Of a stretch of 64,000 nucleotides of DNA, positions 46,194-54,847 are shown piece by piece (the first letter of the stretch is position 1; each line of letters begins with the position of its first letter). The stretch is from CAYUVA01 sp964448115 [NCBI: uncultured bacterium] (lineage in GTDB: Bacteria; CAYUVA01): positions 7,010 through 71,009 of the forward strand of contig CAYUVA010000010.1 of assembly GCA_964448115.1 (NCBI GenBank), read 5' to 3'. The notes beneath the pieces were generated by a model. It was given only the letters and a program-made list of their open reading frames with translations, was not told the DNA's origin and ran no database searches. Both the position numbers and the translations under genes were made by a program.

Positions 46194-47003
46194 CTAGGAT
46201 ATAGAAGATTTGAAAAAAAGCCTGCCTGCGTTATTCGATGTTATCCTGGCAACTTGTTCTAGGGACAACTTCCAGAGTTTAGATAATAACTCGGCCACCT
46301 CGATGACATAAGCAGGCTCGTTCCGCTTGCCCCTTCTCGATTGAGGAGCAAGAAATGGCGCATCGGTCTCGATCATAACCCTGTCTCTGGGGAGCCTCTC
46401 TGCAATGTCTCTAATCTCGCCCGACTTTGGATAGGTGATCGAGCCGGTAAAGGAGATGTAAAAGCCGATGTGGATCAACTTTTCTGACATCTCCTTATTG
46501 CCACTGAAACAATGAACCACTCCACGAAGTCCTTTTGCCGCATATCTGCTGAGTATCTCCACCGTCTCTTCTTCGGCTTTCCTTGAGTGTATGACCACTG
46601 GAAGATCATGCTCGAGCGCAATCTCCAACTGCCGCCTGAATACGGTTACTTGCACCTTGGGCGGGGAGTACTTATAGTGGTAATCAAGTCCTGTCTCACC
46701 TAGGGCAACCACCTTGTCTGGGCCTAGGGCTTCGATGAGCGCTTGTTCCACCTTTTCATCATAGCTGGAGGCATCATGTGGGTGAACTCCAACAATGGCG
46801 AACACAGGCTCGTATAGAGCAGCCAGCTCAACCGGTGCGGTAAGCTTGGACACCTCGCTGGATACTGAAAATAGGTACTTCACCGTATAATCCCCTGCTC
46901 GTTCGATGACCCGCTGGCGGTCATGGTCGAAGGCAGGCATGTCAAGGTGACAGTGAGTATCTACGAAGAAGTGTTCTTTATGTTTGTCTCTACCTGGTTT
47001 AAT
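46194..47003 (-). CDS. tatD: TatD family metal-dependent DNase, start codon unusual
   Basis: The conventional ATG at 46940 gives a 248-residue protein that lacks the first metal motif. In the same frame just upstream the codons read FFVDTHCHLD (46941-46970), exactly the HxH motif of TatD enzymes, so the true start lies further 5'. No ATG, GTG or TTG occurs in frame back to the TAA at 47010-47012. ATT codons at 47003-47001 and 47006-47004 are the only plausible rare initiators, giving about 269 residues. Other motifs are present: GVHPHDAS, ALGETGLDYHYK, VIHSRKAEEET and METDAPFLAP. TatD proteins are magnesium-dependent 3'-5' exonucleases. The gene lies 32 bases from the superoxide reductase stop and is probably read from its promoter. 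Confidence 0.8.
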   Translation of the reverse strand: MKPGRDKHKEHFFVDTHCHLDMPAFDHDRQRVIERAGDYTVKYLFSVSSEVSKLTAPVELAALYEPVFAIVGVHPHDASSYDEKVEQALIEALGPDKVVALGETGLDYHYKYSPPKVQVTVFRRQLEIALEHDLPVVIHSRKAEEETVEILSRYAAKGLRGVVHCFSGNKEMSEKLIHIGFYISFTGSITYPKSGEIRDIAERLPRDRVMIETDAPFLAPQSRRGKRNEPAYVIEVAELLSKLWKLSLEQVARITSNNAGRLFFKSSIS

Positions 47004-47035
47004 AATCGTTTATTGGTTATATGCAGAACTGTCTA

Positions 47036-47437
47036 TCAGCTTATCTCGATCTCTTTGGAGCTTTCCCAAAGCCCATGTATGTTGCAATAGGCGAGCGCAT
47101 GAAGTGTTCCAGGCTGGGAGATCTTCATAAATGCAACCGCTGAGTGGCTGGCATATACTGGTCCTTGATTAGCACCCTGGCTCGATTCTCCGTGGGCGTT
47201 GAATTCCACTTTGGCAACATCGTAAGTGAATTTTGCCTCCTTGGGATGAAAGAAAAGGTGTATGTACCGAATGTGGTGCTCGGTTGTGTTTGGATGGGCG
47301 ATCTCCTTGCCGAGGCTGATCTTTACCTCGAAGGTTTCGCCTGCCTTGACCTTATCTGGACATTCGATGACTGGCACATGCTTTTCAGCCTTCCAGTCTC
47401 CATGTTGAATACGATCCTTAAAGTCGGTCATTTCCAT
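47036..47437 (-). CDS. Superoxide reductase (neelaredoxin/desulfoferrodoxin-type)
   Basis: 133 residues. Iron-centre ligands are visible: EKHVPVIE (His), HPNTTEHHIRYIHLFF (further His residues), and near the C-terminus CNIHGLW with the cysteine axial ligand. The N-terminal rubredoxin-like iron domain of full desulfoferrodoxin is absent, so this is the single-centre class. It reduces superoxide to peroxide without making oxygen, a defence typical of anaerobes. ATG 47437 has AGGAGG 5 bases upstream. It is divergent from selD and upstream of tatD. Confidence 0.93.
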   Translation of the reverse strand: MEMTDFKDRIQHGDWKAEKHVPVIECPDKVKAGETFEVKISLGKEIAHPNTTEHHIRYIHLFFHPKEAKFTYDVAKVEFNAHGESSQGANQGPVYASHSAVAFMKISQPGTLHALAYCNIHGLWESSKEIEIS

Positions 47438-47605
47438 TATTCCTCCTTGCTCAATATTTTGTAGCGTTGACCATTGGTTTCTTTAATCCATTTTTTTCAC
47501 AACCCCTATGAATTGAGTTTTATTCCTTTTATCATATTCTTGTCTAAATCTACTCTATGTTTTAAATTCAGTTCAACTTATTTAATACAGGAAAAAGAAA
47601 GAAGC

Positions 47606-48679
47606 ATGGATGAGAAATCTGGCAAGGACAAAATATGCCGATTGACCGGATATTCCAGGGCGGCTGGGTGAGCCTCGAAGGCAAGTCTCTCTGAGCTGGC
47701 GCAGGTTCTGTGTCATATAAAGCCGCGTAAGAATCCGGATGTACTAATCGGCTCCGATTCAGCCGATGATGCCGGTGTCTATCGATTGGCGCCGGATCTG
47801 GCGGTGGTTTATACTGTCGATTTTTTCACGCCAATAGTCGATGATCCCGAAATTTTCGGCATGATAGCTGCTGCCAACTCGCTGAGCGATATATATGCAA
47901 TGGGCGCTGAGCCGATCGCTGCCCTTAACATCGCCTGCTTGCCGACCAAGAAACAGGGGATGCTGGATCTATTCAATCGCATCGTGGCTGGGGGAGTCTC
48001 CAAGCTCGATGAAGCCGGCTGTACGCTTATCGGTGGTCATACTTTAGAGGATGATGACCTGAAGTTCGGATATACGATCATCGGCAGGGTGCATCCTGAT
48101 CGCCTGGTAACTAATGCGGATGCAAAGCCGGGAGATCTTTTGATTCTTTCCAAGAAGTTAGGCACTGGTGCTTTAGGCAGCGCCCTTAAGTCCGGAAAAC
48201 TAAGCTCAAAGGACCAGACTGAATTCATCGACTCCATGCTTCAGCTTAACAAGGCTGCCTGCCAGGTGATGCAGGGATTCAAGGTAAAGGCTGCCACCGA
48301 TGTTACCGGTTACGGGCTTGCTGGACACGCTTTTGAGATGGCAAGGGCTAGCGATGTTAAGATAATCCTTTATCCGATGCAGATACCTTATTTCAAGGCT
48401 GCTTTCGACTTGCTAAGTCAAGGTAAGTTCATTACCCGGTCCACCAGGCAGACCGCACAGTACCTCAAGGATTTCATCGATGACGCCAGCAACATCAAGC
48501 AGCCCTATCAAAGCCTTCTTTTCGACCCTCAGACTAGCGGAGGATTGCTTATCTGCATCCAGGAGAAGAGCGCAAAATCATTTATACAGGCTCTGTACGA
48601 TAATAGGGTTAGGGCAGCAACTATCGTCGGCAGGGTAATCGAAAGGAAAAAATCAGAAAAATTCATCGGCTTCGAGTAA
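47606..48679 (+). CDS. selD: Selenide, water dikinase (SelD), selenocysteine-containing
   Basis: 357 residues if the TGA at 47669-47671 is read as selenocysteine. The frame 5' of it gives MDEKSGKDKICRLTGYSRAA then G, and 3' of it A-S-K-ASLSELAQVLC, matching the N-terminus of SelD proteins, where a Cys or Sec sits at this point (Cys17 in E. coli). The ATP-binding core follows: GSDSADDAGVYRL, VDFFTPIVDDPEIFGMIAAA, LSDIYAMGAEP, GGHTLED and TDVTGYGLAGHAFEMA. The enzyme makes selenophosphate from selenide and ATP for selenocysteine synthesis. Residues after Sec are ASK rather than GCK. A conventional ORF caller would begin at an internal codon near 47786. selA, selB and tRNA-Sec are not in the window but must exist. 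Confidence 0.92.
47669..47700 (+). promoter_or_regulatory. In-frame UGA (Sec codon) and candidate SECIS hairpin of selD
   Basis: UGA is at 47669-47671. Directly after it, bases 47672-47700 can form an imperfect hairpin: CUC (47674-47676) with GAG (47693-47695), GAAGG (47677-47681) with CUCUC (47687-47691, one mismatch), loop CAAGU, one bulged U at 47692. A smaller alternative is GCCU-CGA-AGGC (47672-47682). Bacterial SECIS elements sit in this place, but the exact fold is uncertain. Confidence 0.55.
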
Positions 48680-48704
48680 CTCTTCTTTTCAGGTTTGCTC
48701 GGCT

Positions 48705-49616
48705 TCAGTTGTCTATCTTCCTGGCTACTAGCCCGAAGTAATCCTCCAGCTTAACCTCTTCGATGATCTCCATGCCATGATTTATCAGCGCCCGGCAGAT
48801 CTGCGAAGCCTTTTCCTTGACTATTCCAGAACAGATTAATACGCCGTTTTCCTTCAGACAATCGATAATCTTTTCTGCACAGTCGATCAATATCTGCACA
48901 TATAGATTTGCACAGACAATATCAAAGAACCCGGTTTCCTCGAGATCCCTCACATCGCAGCACTCCAATACAGGATTTAATAAGATGCCGTTCAGCTCCA
49001 GGTTCATATATGTATTTTCTATTGCCTCCGAATCGATATCTATCATCTTCACCTTCGAGGCACCTAGCTTCAAAGCTGCAATCCCCAAGATGCCGCTGCC
49101 ACAGCCGATATCGAGCACCCAATCAGCCGGCGAGATAAATTCCTCCAAAAGCTCAAGACAGCAACGAGTCGTCTCGTGGAAGCCGGTGCCGAAGGCGGTG
49201 GCTGGATAGATGATGATAGGTATGCGAGATAAGGGATCTGGGGGTAGCTTTTTACCGGGGATGATGATCAATGTCTTTCCAACGGGCATAGGAGTAAGGG
49301 TTCTTTGCCAGGCAGCGAGATAATCCTCGGCTTTGATCTGATCTATCTCCACCCGTTCCAGCGCAGATCCGCATCTGCGTGCTGCATTATCAAGCTGATT
49401 TATGATCTTATCAGGCTCAGCTTGTTTATTGCCTAGAAGATAAAAGGTCAGCAATAGCCTGTCTTCAGCAATAAAGAGCCTACCGCCCAGCTCGGTATCC
49501 TTATCCTGGAGCTGGAATGAGGTGATGCCGAGTTCTATCAACTCGGCGGTTATAATATCAAAAGCGCCAGGGTCGATCAGAATTCGTATCCTAGTATGTT
49601 TCCTCGAACGGCTCAT
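48705..49616 (-). CDS. prmA: Ribosomal protein L11 methyltransferase-like PrmA
   Basis: 303 residues from ATG 49616 (TTG 49628 is in frame). Motifs: ATAFGTGFHETTRCCLEL, the PrmA hallmark, then DIGCGSGILGIAALKLGASK (AdoMet loop), with MIDIDSEAIENTYMNLELNG. The N-terminal region (1-110) is the L11-binding domain, divergent in sequence. It trimethylates ribosomal protein L11. Its first 26 bases overlap the end of the GspA-like gene, and the gene is convergent with selD. Confidence 0.9.
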   Translation of the reverse strand: MSRSRKHTRIRILIDPGAFDIITAELIELGITSFQLQDKDTELGGRLFIAEDRLLLTFYLLGNKQAEPDKIINQLDNAARRCGSALERVEIDQIKAEDYLAAWQRTLTPMPVGKTLIIIPGKKLPPDPLSRIPIIIYPATAFGTGFHETTRCCLELLEEFISPADWVLDIGCGSGILGIAALKLGASKVKMIDIDSEAIENTYMNLELNGILLNPVLECCDVRDLEETGFFDIVCANLYVQILIDCAEKIIDCLKENGVLICSGIVKEKASQICRALINHGMEIIEEVKLEDYFGLVARKIDN

Positions 49617-51258
49617 AAAGCAAAGCAAGAACGGTTTTTACTCCAACGATGCCGTCCGGGATCAATCCTTTTTGTTTTTGTGCCCGTATCACCGCTTCCT
49701 TGAGCTGCTCATCAAAGATGCCGTCGCAACACTGACCAGGCTCAAGGAAGCCTTGTTTGACCAGCATTTTTCGCAGCGCCACCACCTGTTCTCCCCGTGC
49801 GCCGATGCCAAGCAACTGCCTGATTTTCAGATCCGAACTCTCCAGGTAATATGACTCGCCACTGTAGCGCCGTTTAAGATCATCCGCACCAAGTTCGATG
49901 ATCCCGCTTGATGGATTGCATACTACATGCGCTGCATCCCTTTTTCCACGCAGGATAAAATACTCGCTGGTGATCCCCCTATCATCGTACAAGGAGATGA
50001 TAATAGGATATCCGATGGTCTCCAGGTCTCGCCTGGTGAACTTGCCGGCAACCAGGTTGAAATTCGCATCCAGCTCGATCTCCATGAGCGATTCCAGCTC
50101 CAGATCAAAGAGGTACTCGGTAGGATCAACATCGCGGTTTTTTCTGCGTTCATAAAGGTACAATATCCAGCCGAGCAGCCTTCCGGTTGCCTGACTGCTA
50201 TCACCGGTCTTGAAATGCTCGTACTCATCCCGGTAGGTCTCCAGGTAAACCGTTGGTGTTGGAGTTAGGGTCGGAATGGCTGTTGGACTGGGAGTAGGCG
50301 TGCTGGTCGGCTGATACCAGGGATTGCCCGGCTCTTTACCGCTTACAGCACTCAGGACGATATAACCTATCGAGAAAACTATCAGAGCGAAGAATAATCC
50401 GATTACTATGTATCTGCCCATGTTCAATGCCTCCAAGTCTTGGGAGGGACTTTTACCCTCCATGGTCATTATAGCCTCTTTTACGATCTTTTTACAAATA
50501 TGAGTGGTTCCCATCACATAAGCGCCGAGCAACGCCTTGTCGCAGACCTGGTTTATCAGCCGTGGCACTCCCTTTGAGTAGTTTTGGATCGCCCGGTAAG
50601 CACCCTTGTCGAATGCAGGATAATGACGGGGAGCAGCGACCTTTATGCGATGGTTAATGTAGCGGCGAGCCGATGCGAGATCCAGCCTACCGAGATGATC
50701 CCTGATCGCTATCCTTTGTCTTAGTTGCTCAAGTTCGGGGTGAGCGATGATCCTGTTTAGCTGCGGTTGACCGACCAATACCAGTTGCAGCAGCTTCTCT
50801 TGATCGGTCTCCAGGTTGGACAGCATCCTAAGCTCCTCGAATAACTCAAAGGGGAGATTCTGAGCCTCATCAATGATGAGCACAGCGAGCTTGCCCTCGC
50901 TAGCGCATTGGAGAAGAAAGGTGTTCATCCTGAGCAATAGATCCTGCTTGCTGGCATGCTTGGGAGTTTGTACCCCAAAGTCGGCAAGGATGCTTTTTAA
51001 AAGCCCCTTCTCATCGAGGTATGGATTGAAGATGATCGCAATCTCCGCCTTGTCATGTAGCTTTTGAGCAAGCGTCCTTATGAGCGTGGTCTTGCCAGTC
51101 CCGATCTCCCCGGTGAGCAGCATGAAGCCCTCTTTGCGTTGGATGCCGTAAAGAAGGTGATTGAATGCTCGCAGGTGCCCGGGACTAAGGTAGTAGAACC
51201 TCGGATCCGGCGTTATGGCAAAGGGACGAGCCTTGAAGCCGAAAAAATTCTCATACAT
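49591..51258 (-). CDS. GspA/ExeA-like AAA+ ATPase with C-terminal peptidoglycan-binding domain
   Basis: 555 residues. The start MYENFFGFKARPFAITPDPR is classic for ExeA/GspA. The AAA domain (1-270) has Walker A GEIGTGKTTLIRTL and Walker B VLIIDEAQNL. A membrane helix (about 285-310) is followed by a Pro/Thr linker (TSTPTPSPTAIPTLTPTPT), a middle domain, and a peptidoglycan-binding domain (QLLGIGARGEQVVALRKML to the end). ExeA with ExeB helps place the type II secretion secretin through peptidoglycan. No other T2SS gene is next to it; a GspC-like gene lies at 61286. It starts 68 bases after the operon below. Confidence 0.85.
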   Translation of the reverse strand: MYENFFGFKARPFAITPDPRFYYLSPGHLRAFNHLLYGIQRKEGFMLLTGEIGTGKTTLIRTLAQKLHDKAEIAIIFNPYLDEKGLLKSILADFGVQTPKHASKQDLLLRMNTFLLQCASEGKLAVLIIDEAQNLPFELFEELRMLSNLETDQEKLLQLVLVGQPQLNRIIAHPELEQLRQRIAIRDHLGRLDLASARRYINHRIKVAAPRHYPAFDKGAYRAIQNYSKGVPRLINQVCDKALLGAYVMGTTHICKKIVKEAIMTMEGKSPSQDLEALNMGRYIVIGLFFALIVFSIGYIVLSAVSGKEPGNPWYQPTSTPTPSPTAIPTLTPTPTVYLETYRDEYEHFKTGDSSQATGRLLGWILYLYERRKNRDVDPTEYLFDLELESLMEIELDANFNLVAGKFTRRDLETIGYPIIISLYDDRGITSEYFILRGKRDAAHVVCNPSSGIIELGADDLKRRYSGESYYLESSDLKIRQLLGIGARGEQVVALRKMLVKQGFLEPGQCCDGIFDEQLKEAVIRAQKQKGLIPDGIVGVKTVLALLYEPFEETY

Positions 51259-51325
51259 GATGGGGCGAAGATTAGTTCCTTCCTATATAAATAAAGATTG
51301 TAGTCCCTAATATAATTGGACAGGC

Positions 51326-51937
51326 TCATATCAGGTGTAGCCAGTCGCCCAAGAGGAACTGCATCCTGCCGATGAGAAGCGAGATGCGAGCCATGACCGT
51401 ATAACCAAAGGAAGCGCCGAACGAGATCATCAAAAAATAAATCCCAATCTTAGCCAAAACCCCGAATGCTCCCCTGTGCGCCTTGGAGAAGAAGAAATAA
51501 AATAAGCCAGTCAATACGCCGATTACCAAGACCAGGTGATTAAGAAAGCTCACTTCGGGACCGGTAACGATGGTGCCCTTTAGCTGCATTAACACATTCG
51601 ACTGGATATAAACGACAAAGTAGATCCCTGAGCCGGTGCCGATCATGAATGCCAGCGGCCAGCGACTCATCCAGCCCAACTTGGCAGAGAGCCTAAAGAG
51701 CATCATAATCCCCAGAAAAAATGGGATCAATAAAAGGAAATTGTGTGCAAAGTCCTCGGTTAAGGGGACAAAGAGCTTCCTGATGAAGATCTCATGCCAG
51801 TACCTGCCGAACCAGTAGCCAGCGGATACGCCGACGAAAAGATGCTCGCCTATCTTGTAAAAAGGATTGTCTTTATACAGAAAACTGAATATGGATAATG
51901 TAAGTATCGCAGCCAACCATATGCCAAACGTTTCCAT
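51326..51937 (-). CDS. Polytopic membrane protein, last gene of the 51-58 kb operon
   Basis: 203 residues with about six helices (FGIWLAAILTLSIFSFLY near the start, LIPFFLGIMMLFRLSAKLGW, WPLAFMIGTGSGIYFVVYIQ). No enzymatic motif is seen. GAGTT/AGGAG precedes ATG 51937, which is 14 bases after the preceding gene. The short periplasmic loop has YWHEIFIRKLFVPLTEDFAH. As a repeated partner in this operon it is probably a core membrane subunit of the complex. Function unknown. Confidence 0.7.
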   Translation of the reverse strand: METFGIWLAAILTLSIFSFLYKDNPFYKIGEHLFVGVSAGYWFGRYWHEIFIRKLFVPLTEDFAHNFLLLIPFFLGIMMLFRLSAKLGWMSRWPLAFMIGTGSGIYFVVYIQSNVLMQLKGTIVTGPEVSFLNHLVLVIGVLTGLFYFFFSKAHRGAFGVLAKIGIYFLMISFGASFGYTVMARISLLIGRMQFLLGDWLHLI

Positions 51938-51951
51938 GCCCCATTTAACTC

Positions 51952-52827
51952 CTATTTCTTCTTTCGTCTCTCAAGGAAAAAGGCGATGTTGCCGATAACT
52001 ATGAATATAATAATAACCAGGTGTGCAATCGATTGCGCATCCATCCCCTTGGTCGCTGTTCCGAAGAATGTTTGCAGGTTGGGATACATATCCGAGTAGT
52101 TCTCCCTTAGCAGCGTCTCGTACTCGGCAGCCCCTTTCAATCCACCGAGCAGACCCTCAAGCTGCCCGGTCTTGTAGTATGGGTAAAGCTGGGGTGCGCT
52201 GACTGCGGTACAGCCCCCTATAATCGGGCGGCCGAACTGATCGCCGGCGATCTGTACCCACTCCGGGATGCCGGGGGAACCAGCCGAGAGATCGACTACA
52301 AGATCGAAGTTTCGTAAGTTCTTGATCCCCTTGAAGGCAGGTATCTCTGACAGGGGTGTCTGATGGGTGTCAGCCTGGAAGGCTTCAACGATGTCCTTCC
52401 CGATACGTTGAATTACCACCTGGTTTCCAGCCATGAATCCGAGGGCTACATAATCGGTGCCATAACGCAAACCTGGGAAATAACTCTTCGATTCCAGCAT
52501 CGCCTCCTCAGCCAGGGAAGCTCCCGCCGGCCATAGCGCCATGCTTACAATCCGGTGCTCCTTTGCCAGGCAGTGCAGAAAAACTGCCAGGTTCATCGGA
52601 TAGATCTCCGGGCGAGTTGAGGGATCATAGTCATGGGCAATAAGTATCAATGAGCCTTTGGGTAGTTTGTCTATGTAATTGAAGGCATCCTTAACTGCCG
52701 GGGATACCTTGATTGCGAAACCTATTGGGTAAATCAGCGGAAGGGCAACTGCTAGACCGATAGCCAAAAATACCCACCTGCGATCCAGGCTGCTGATGAA
52801 CTCAAGAAGCGTCCTCTTCTCCGCCAT
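51952..52827 (-). CDS. Bitopic membrane protein with large outer domain, unknown function
   Basis: 291 residues. Helices at about 18-37 (WVFLAIGLAVALPLIYPIGF) and 264-284 (HLVIIIFIVIGNIAFFLERR) enclose an outer domain of about 220 residues with alpha/beta character (GSLILIAHDYDPSTRPEIYP, NFDLVVDLSAGSPGIPEWVQ, IIGGCTAVSAPQLYPYYKTG). Both ends are on the same side by charge. It starts 2 bases after the previous gene, with GGGGGGTGAG as ribosome-binding site. No known catalytic motif. It may be the ligand-sensing or assembly subunit of the complex. Confidence 0.7.
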   Translation of the reverse strand: MAEKRTLLEFISSLDRRWVFLAIGLAVALPLIYPIGFAIKVSPAVKDAFNYIDKLPKGSLILIAHDYDPSTRPEIYPMNLAVFLHCLAKEHRIVSMALWPAGASLAEEAMLESKSYFPGLRYGTDYVALGFMAGNQVVIQRIGKDIVEAFQADTHQTPLSEIPAFKGIKNLRNFDLVVDLSAGSPGIPEWVQIAGDQFGRPIIGGCTAVSAPQLYPYYKTGQLEGLLGGLKGAAEYETLLRENYSDMYPNLQTFFGTATKGMDAQSIAHLVIIIFIVIGNIAFFLERRKKK

Positions 52828-52829
52828 GC

Positions 52830-53450
52830 CTACTCACCCCCCAGGTAGGATCTCTCGATACCCAGGATTATGCGAAGCGCGGTCGATGCCAATCCGAGAG
52901 CAATACCGATCATGATAGCACGCTGTCCGGCTGTGTTTGGATAATCCATGATCCAATTGGTTATATCAGGCATCTTGCTCCATATATATTCTCCAAGCGG
53001 AACCCTGCCGAGCATGACGAAAAATGCTGCCGCCAGAAGCAATGAAGCCTCCACAGTGCGGGCACGGAAGGCGCGAAACGCCGCCGAGGCGACAAAGAAC
53101 GCCAGAATGGAGAACATGGTGGCTGCCAGCGGCGTATAAAGGTTCTCGTAGCCAAAGAAAAAGGGCGTTCCCTCATCGATACCCCAAATCAAGGCAGAGA
53201 TAGCCATAAAGGCAAATCCAAGAATGGTGAAGAAATTGTAGAACCAGTTGGGCGACTTCCTCGATATCCTAATTATGCACACCCGAAGAAGGCTCATGAT
53301 CCCCAAGAACATGGCGAACATGGCTATTATCGAAAACCAGTCCTGGAAGGTGTCCTGCAAAGTGCCAAAGGGGCGGTGGGGTATGAACTGAGCTACTATC
53401 ATAGTGATCCCAGCCAGACCAGCTAAGAATATAGGGATCTGATATTTCAA
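52830..53450 (-). CDS. Polytopic membrane protein with TTG start, unknown function
   Basis: 206 residues with about five to six helices (IPIFLAGLAGITMIVAQFIP at the N-terminus, WFSIIAMFAMFLGIMSLLRV, FYNFFTILGFAFMAISALIW). The start is TTG at 53450, confirmed by a perfect AGGAGG six bases upstream. It ends GIERSYLGGE. The gene is tightly spaced in the operon (15 bases after DUF6754-like). No motif for a known transporter is visible. Confidence 0.68.
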   Translation of the reverse strand: MKYQIPIFLAGLAGITMIVAQFIPHRPFGTLQDTFQDWFSIIAMFAMFLGIMSLLRVCIIRISRKSPNWFYNFFTILGFAFMAISALIWGIDEGTPFFFGYENLYTPLAATMFSILAFFVASAAFRAFRARTVEASLLLAAAFFVMLGRVPLGEYIWSKMPDITNWIMDYPNTAGQRAIMIGIALGLASTALRIILGIERSYLGGE

Positions 53451-53465
53451 GGTTTACCTCCTGGC

Positions 53466-54836
53466 TTAATTCCCCTGGAATAACGATACATAAAGATCAA
53501 CAATGCTTTTCAGGCTATCGATAAAGCCCTGGTAAGCGCTGAATCCCTCCAGGGAGAGATGGCTTTGGAAGAAACCGCTTACCGACTGCATGGACAAGAA
53601 CTCATGGAATAATCCGGGTATAGAGCCGATGATTATGGCAGCCATGATCAAGAACTTAGCCCAATCCTGCCCCTTGAGGCTTCCCAGCAGGCGCGGCTCC
53701 TTGGATAGATATGCGCTGGCAGCGAAAAGCTCCTCGCCGATTAGCGTATAGTCGCAGGCAGCTACGAAAAAGGGGAGTTGCGAGGCTTCCGCGGTGCCTG
53801 CGATCTGAATAGCCCCCACAGAGTTGCCGGTCTCTGCCAGGATGAGCGACTCGGCATAGAATCTGCCCAGAAAGAAATTGGCCGCCGGCTTGTCGCGAAC
53901 CATTATACCATCGACCCCGGCTGCGTAGCCGAACTGATCATCGGTCAGGTAGCGAACCTGGTTCTCATCGTAGGCGTCCGGTCTCCCCACATCGAGGTAA
54001 GCCTCCTTGACCACCTCCTGGGCTGCGGTCATCACCACGGATCGAGCGCAGGGGACCATAATATTGGTCTCATACTCCGCTGCCTTCCTGGCAACATGTG
54101 AGAGGATGGTGATGCTGGCGATGGTCTGCACATCGTCCAGGTCCATGATGCCGGGCACATAAAGAACCGACTTACCCATCTCGGTAGCCCGTCCGATCGC
54201 CTCATCGACAGCTTGCAACCCGGCTATGGGGCGAATATAAAGCTCCTTGCCTTTTTTTGCCTGGCTTATGTTGTACAGGATGAAAAATGAGAAAAGTATG
54301 GCGGTGATAAAAAGCGCGATCCTACCCTTGTGAAACCACTGTCCCTTGCTTATGGCCCCGGAGAAGTCCTGCGAAAGCGACTCCTGGTCGTTGAAGAGAG
54401 CCTTGATCTTGTAATAATACTTTTCATGGTTCTCGACATTGGAATCTACCGCCGACCTGGCGCCACCGGAGGCGGTGATTACGGTCTCAAAGGGACCGTC
54501 TATCGATTTAGAGCGCAGGATCTCGAAACGCTCCGGTACGAATATTTCTCCCTCAGCAGGGTGATATTCCCAGGTAATGGTGATCGAGTTTCCGGCATCA
54601 TTAGGTGAGTCTTTTGCGGTTACCCTTGTTGGGGTAGCAAGCTTGAGCTTCGGTGGTACATGCTCTGTAGCTTCGGTTATAAGCGATACCTGTATATCCC
54701 AAGCAGTCCCATCCAAAGGCTTTGCAGCCTGCGGAATTGCTTCCGGCTGAGTATTCTCGCCCGCTGCTTCCAAGACTTGTGCCCACACTAGCGCTGCCAC
54801 CAGGATGATCAAGCATAATTGTTTATTAAATGACAT
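53466..54836 (-). CDS. Membrane protein with fibronectin-like outer domain and DUF6754-like region
   Basis: 456 residues from ATG 54836 (TTG 54842 is also in frame). A signal peptide (about 1-25) leads to a fibronectin type III-like domain (about 65-160; SITITWEYHPAEGEIFVPER, KYYYKIKALFNDQ), then a helix (about 178-196, IALFITAILFSFFILYNISQ), and a cytoplasmic domain (about 200-410) beginning KGKELYIRPIAGLQAVDEAI with GKSVLYVPGIMDLDDVQTIA. I recall this combination as the DUF6754 family; this was not checked. A second helix follows near 405-425. It starts 11 bases after the barrel-sandwich gene. Role unknown. Confidence 0.72.
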   Translation of the reverse strand: MSFNKQLCLIILVAALVWAQVLEAAGENTQPEAIPQAAKPLDGTAWDIQVSLITEATEHVPPKLKLATPTRVTAKDSPNDAGNSITITWEYHPAEGEIFVPERFEILRSKSIDGPFETVITASGGARSAVDSNVENHEKYYYKIKALFNDQESLSQDFSGAISKGQWFHKGRIALFITAILFSFFILYNISQAKKGKELYIRPIAGLQAVDEAIGRATEMGKSVLYVPGIMDLDDVQTIASITILSHVARKAAEYETNIMVPCARSVVMTAAQEVVKEAYLDVGRPDAYDENQVRYLTDDQFGYAAGVDGIMVRDKPAANFFLGRFYAESLILAETGNSVGAIQIAGTAEASQLPFFVAACDYTLIGEELFAASAYLSKEPRLLGSLKGQDWAKFLIMAAIIIGSIPGLFHEFLSMQSVSGFFQSHLSLEGFSAYQGFIDSLKSIVDLYVSLFQGN

Positions 54837-54847
54837 GGACAATATCC

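Noticed and set aside
47786-48679. selD starting at an internal codon (297 residues) or a frameshifted pseudogene
   Set aside because: The upstream frame through TGA matches SelD without gaps and carries the catalytic position, so Sec read-through explains it better.
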